A DNA stretch of 5,424 bases, from the NCBI GenBank assembly GCA_944390615.1, contig CALXRJ010000142.1, positions 1 to 5,424 on the forward strand, in the 5' to 3' direction. The DNA is from an uncultured Clostridia bacterium (GTDB taxonomy: Bacteria; Bacillota; Clostridia; TANB77; CAG-508). This document shows, piece by piece, positions 5,344 through 5,424 of this stretch. A program made the translations under genes and the position numbers. Within the stretch, counting starts at the first letter, position 1. Every line of letters begins with the position of its first letter. The notes below the pieces were generated by a model, which saw only the letters and a program-made list of their open reading frames with translations, was not told the origin of the DNA and made no database searches.

Positions 5344-5424
5344 TTAGTATTCCTTTTTTTTGAAAAAAAATTCATAAATAATCAAAAATAGAGCCATCAG
5401 GAGCAAGTCCTTTTGGTCTCTTTT
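5344..5424 (-). CDS. 3' end of a possible small hydrophobic protein (partial)
   Basis: A frame open at the window edge encodes KRDQKDLLLMALFLIIYE, then FFFKKKEY, and stops at 5344, four bases before the transporter start. A charged DQKD stretch, a hydrophobic core and a basic tail resemble the end of a tiny membrane protein. The AAGGAA that would serve the transporter lies within its last codons, as expected for tightly packed genes. Only 26 residues are visible, so this could be chance. Confidence 0.35.
   Translation of the reverse strand, partial: KRDQKDLLLMALFLIIYEFFFKKKEY

Overview
The window comes from a very A+T-rich, low-GC Gram-positive bacterium, most likely an uncultured gut-type clostridium. 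The evidence is the base composition, strong GGAGG-type ribosome binding sites, tight co-directional gene packing, and LL-diaminopimelate aminotransferase (DapL) rather than the succinylase or acetylase lysine enzymes. That placement is inference. Every gene I can support lies on the minus strand, so transcription runs from high to low coordinates.

Upstream block (5424 to about 4366): the tail of a possible small hydrophobic protein cut by the window edge, then two tandem half-size TauE/SafE (TSUP) membrane transporter genes. The first is intact. The second is broken by a one-base frameshift exactly at its GGG motif. A 46-codon single-pass membrane protein gene follows, and the block ends in an A+T-rich hairpin with a run of eight T.

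Downstream block (4376 to 44): a near-consensus sigma-A promoter, whose -35 box sits inside the preceding terminator hairpin, drives dapF. It is followed by a small unknown gene, a perfect 63-bp palindromic element, dapL, ruvA and tgt. Gaps are 15 to 19 bases except for 64 bases at the palindrome (19 if the palindrome is removed) and 89 bases between dapL and ruvA. DapL makes LL-diaminopimelate from tetrahydrodipicolinate in one step and DapF epimerises it to meso-diaminopimelate, so the pair covers the end of the diaminopimelate route to lysine and peptidoglycan. RuvA (Holliday junctions) and Tgt (queuosine in tRNA) are housekeeping genes that here lack their usual partners ruvB and queA.

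I see no clearly new defence, mobile or metabolic system. The most interesting items are the palindromic element at the end of the small gene, the terminator-promoter overlap before dapF, and the frameshifted half-transporter. No stretch longer than 300 bases lacks a gene.
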